From positions 62,001-126,000 of the forward strand of contig NZ_JBHSAF010000001.1 of assembly GCF_042649925.1 (NCBI RefSeq): DNA of 64,000 bases, written 5' to 3'. A program made the translations under genes and the position numbers. Below, piece by piece: positions 61,846 through 64,000 of this stretch (positions within the stretch are counted from its first letter, which is position 1; each line of letters opens with the position of its first letter). The notes beneath the pieces were generated by a model. It was not told where the DNA came from. It made no database searches and saw nothing but the letters and a program-made list of their open reading frames with translations. This DNA is from Pseudaeromonas sharmana (lineage in GTDB: Bacteria > Pseudomonadota > Gammaproteobacteria > Enterobacterales > Aeromonadaceae).

Positions 61846-63057
61846 ATGAAACTCAAACACTCACTGCTGATGGCCGCCCTGCTGGCGGCCGGTTCCCTGA
61901 CCATGCCGCTGCAGGTCCAGGCCGCCGAACAGGTCACCATCAACAAGGTCGCGGGCATGCCGGCGGACTTCATCAAGGGCGCGGATGTCTCCATGCTGGC
62001 AGAAGTCGAGAAGCACGGTGGCAAGTACTTCGATGCCAATGGCAAGCAGATGGATGCAATGCAGATCCTCAAGGACAACGGCTTCAACTATATCCGTCTG
62101 CGTCTGTGGGTGGATCCGAAGGATGCCGATGGCAAGGGTTATGGCGGTGGTAACAACGATCTGGCCACCACGATCGCCTTGGCCAAACGCGCCAAGGCAC
62201 TGGGCTTCAAGTTCCTGCTGGATTATCACTACAGCGACTTCTGGACCGATCCGGGTCGTCAGAACAAGCCGAAGGCCTGGGCCAACATGAACGCCGAACA
62301 GCTGACCAAGGCGGTGCATGATTACACCAAGAGCTCGTTTGCCGAGTTCAAGAAGGCCGGCGTATTGCCGGACATGGTGCAGATCGGTAACGAAATCAAC
62401 GGTGGCATGCTGTGGCCGGAAGGCAAGAGCTGGGGCCAGAACGGTGGCGAATTTGATCGTCTCGCCGGCATGCTCAAGGCCGGTATTAGCGGTGTGAAGG
62501 AAAACCTCGCCAAGGATGAGCAGGTGAAGATCATGCTGCACCTGGCCGAAGGGACCAAGAATGATACCTTCGTCTGGTGGTTTGACGAGATCACCAAACG
62601 CAATGTCGAGTTCGATGTGATCGGTTTGTCGTTCTACACCTACTGGAACGGCCCGATCAGCGCGCTGAAGTACAACATGGACGACATCGCCAAGCGCTAC
62701 AACAAGGATCTGATTGTGGTTGAAGCCGCCTATGGCTACACCACCGACAACTGTGACAATGCCGAGAACAACTTTACGGCCAAGGAAGCCGCCGATGGTG
62801 GCTATCCGGCCAGTGTTCAGGGCCAGGCAGATTTCCTGCACGATCTGATGAAGAGCATCGTCGAGGTTCCTGGCCAACGCGGCAAGGGCATTTTCTACTG
62901 GGAGCCGGCCTGGCTGCCGACTCCTGGCGCAACCTGGGCGACGAAGGCGGGCATGAAGTACAACGATGATGACTGGAAAGAGGGTAACGCCCGCGAGAAC
63001 CAGTCACTGTTCGATTGCCAAGGTCATGTCCTGCCGTCGATCAAGGTCTTTAACTAA
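61846..63057 (+). CDS. ganB: Endo-beta-1,4-galactanase, GH53 (copy 5, GanB-like)
   Basis: 403 residues with a signal peptide cut after VQA (about 26). The layout follows Bacillus GanB: DFIKGADVSMLAEVEKHGGKY, RLRLWVDPKDADGKGYGGGNNDL, LLDYHYSDFWTDPGRQNKPKAW, VQIGNEINGGMLWPEGKSW with acid/base E183, and VVEAAYGYTTDNCDN with nucleophile E293. It is the longest copy and the only one inside the importer operon. Cleaves beta-1,4-galactan outside the inner membrane. Confidence 0.95.
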   Translation: MKLKHSLLMAALLAAGSLTMPLQVQAAEQVTINKVAGMPADFIKGADVSMLAEVEKHGGKYFDANGKQMDAMQILKDNGFNYIRLRLWVDPKDADGKGYGGGNNDLATTIALAKRAKALGFKFLLDYHYSDFWTDPGRQNKPKAWANMNAEQLTKAVHDYTKSSFAEFKKAGVLPDMVQIGNEINGGMLWPEGKSWGQNGGEFDRLAGMLKAGISGVKENLAKDEQVKIMLHLAEGTKNDTFVWWFDEITKRNVEFDVIGLSFYTYWNGPISALKYNMDDIAKRYNKDLIVVEAAYGYTTDNCDNAENNFTAKEAADGGYPASVQGQADFLHDLMKSIVEVPGQRGKGIFYWEPAWLPTPGATWATKAGMKYNDDDWKEGNARENQSLFDCQGHVLPSIKVFN

Positions 63058-63064
63058 CCCTTTT

Positions 63065-63100
63065 CGCGGCCCCATCTCCCCACTCGGGGCCGCGCTTTTT
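63065..63100 (+). terminator. Terminator/attenuator between ganB and the GH42 gene
   Basis: CGCGGCCCC / GGGGCCGCG stem with a 12-base loop followed by five T, 7 bases after ganB and 22 bases before the next start codon. It would reduce but perhaps not abolish read-through into the GH42 gene. Confidence 0.85.
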
Positions 63101-63121
63101 CGCAGTTTTTCGGAGCAGAGC

Positions 63122-64000
63122 ATGCACAAGTTTCCCCCACTTAGTGATAAGGCGCCGGTGATGTTGCACGGTGCCGACTACAACCCGGACCAGTGGCTGG
63201 ATGACCCTGAAGTGTTGCGCAAAGACATCGAGATGATGAAACAGACGCGCAGCAACGTCATGTCGGTCGGCATCTTCAGCTGGTCTGGTCTGGAGCCGGA
63301 AGAGGGGCGCTACGAGTTCGGCTGGCTGGATTCCGTACTGGACAACCTGCACCAGAACGGTATCTCCGTTTTTCTGGCCACGCCGAGTGGCGCTCGCCCG
63401 GCCTGGTTATCCAACAAATTCCCCGAGGTGCTGCGCGTCAGCAAGGAGCGGGTCCGTGCGCTGCACGGTGGCCGCCACAACCACTGCCTGACCTCACCGG
63501 TGTACCGGGAAAAAGTCCGCCAGATGAACACGGCATTGGCCAAGCGCTACGCGCACCATCCGGCGGTCATCGGCTGGCACATCTCCAACGAGTACGGTGG
63601 CGAGTGTCACTGTGATCTGTGCCAGAACCAGTTCCGTGACTGGCTCAAGGCGCGCTATGGCACTCTGGATGCACTGAACAAGGCATGGTGGAGCACCTTC
63701 TGGAGCCATACCTATACCGACTGGTCGCAAGTCGAGTCACCGTCACCGATTGGTGAAGTGTCGATTCATGGCCTGAATCTGGACTGGAAGCGCTTCAATA
63801 CCGCTCAGGTCACCGACTTCTGTGCCGAGGAGATCAAGCCGCTGAAGGCCGAGAACCCGGCGATCCCGACCACCACCAACTTCATGGAGTACTTCTACGA
63901 CTACGACTACTGGCAGTTGTCGAAGGTCATCGACTTCGTGTCGTGGGACAGCTATCCGCTGTGGCACAACGAGGGCGATGACTGCACGCTGGCGGCTTAC
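63122..64000 (+). CDS. ganA: Beta-galactosidase, GH42 (partial, runs off the window)
   Basis: The first 293 codons of a GH42 beta-galactosidase, open to the last base. LHGADYNPDQWLDDPEVLRKDIEMMKQTRSNVMSVGIFSWSGLEPEEGRYEF is the typical start; the acid/base Glu is in WHISNEYGG (E157), followed by the zinc-cluster cysteines of ECHCDLCQ. There is no signal peptide, so it acts in the cytoplasm on imported galacto-oligosaccharides, giving galactose. GGAG lies 6 bases before the ATG. Named GanA from context; the remainder, including the nucleophile, is outside the window. Confidence 0.92.
   Translation, partial: MHKFPPLSDKAPVMLHGADYNPDQWLDDPEVLRKDIEMMKQTRSNVMSVGIFSWSGLEPEEGRYEFGWLDSVLDNLHQNGISVFLATPSGARPAWLSNKFPEVLRVSKERVRALHGGRHNHCLTSPVYREKVRQMNTALAKRYAHHPAVIGWHISNEYGGECHCDLCQNQFRDWLKARYGTLDALNKAWWSTFWSHTYTDWSQVESPSPIGEVSIHGLNLDWKRFNTAQVTDFCAEEIKPLKAENPAIPTTTNFMEYFYDYDYWQLSKVIDFVSWDSYPLWHNEGDDCTLAAY

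Overview
The window is a contiguous stretch of a gammaproteobacterial chromosome. Gene content and order point to a relative of Aeromonadales/Vibrionales. Genes arranged much as in Escherichia coli include rsd-hemE, yjaG-hupA, purH-purD and galE-galT-galK-galM. Next to radA there are PilZ genes and a DUF2960-like gene of a Vibrio/Aeromonas flavour. I cannot fix the genus from sequence alone. No phage, insertion sequence, CRISPR array, rRNA or tRNA was seen.

Layout. (1) 1-15.6 kb is mostly housekeeping: a two-domain PilZ protein, radA, a small PilZ protein, rsd, hemE, mepM, a D-2-hydroxyacid dehydrogenase, yjaG, hupA, the HAD phosphatases yjjG and yidA, a divergent RcnR-like repressor/dmeF metal-efflux pair with a clear operator between them, and a VF530-domain protein. 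(2) 15.6-19.8 kb is a 1402-residue secreted lipoprotein pullulanase. (3) 20.3-25 kb holds purHD with an upstream PurR-like box, and a secreted phytase-like esterase. (4) 25-29.2 kb holds a chromosomal ParM/ParR-like actin pair, a PIN-PhoH protein, and three 176-bp direct repeats that each carry a transcription terminator. (5) 29.2-37 kb holds thiBPQ behind a TPP riboswitch, a one-domain PilZ protein, a transglutaminase-like protein fused by overlap to an SbmA/BacA-type ABC exporter, and an aldo/keto reductase.

(6) 37.2-64 kb is the most distinctive part: a galactan (beta-1,4-galactan, pectin side chain) utilisation locus. It has galETKM, a GalR regulator, a LamB-type porin, five GH53 endo-galactanases (one without a signal peptide), a chemoreceptor in one operon with a small carbohydrate-binding-like protein and a GH53 enzyme, an ABC importer (MalK-like ATPase, GanS, GanP, GanQ), GanB, and the start of a GH42 beta-galactosidase that runs off the window. 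A block of unrelated small genes, including one frameshifted gene, interrupts it at 48-52.7 kb.

How it fits together. Secreted GH53 enzymes would cut galactan. Oligosaccharides would pass the porin and the ABC importer. The cytoplasmic GH53 and GH42 would release galactose, and GalM/K/T/E would feed it to glycolysis. Sequences matching the GalR operator of E. coli (GTGTAANCGNTTACAC) lie in front of galE, the porin, the chemoreceptor and the malK/ganS pair, mostly as pairs about 100-130 bp apart, with CRP-like sites nearby. The main proposal is that GalR, normally a small galactose regulon repressor, here controls the whole pathway, including chemotaxis.
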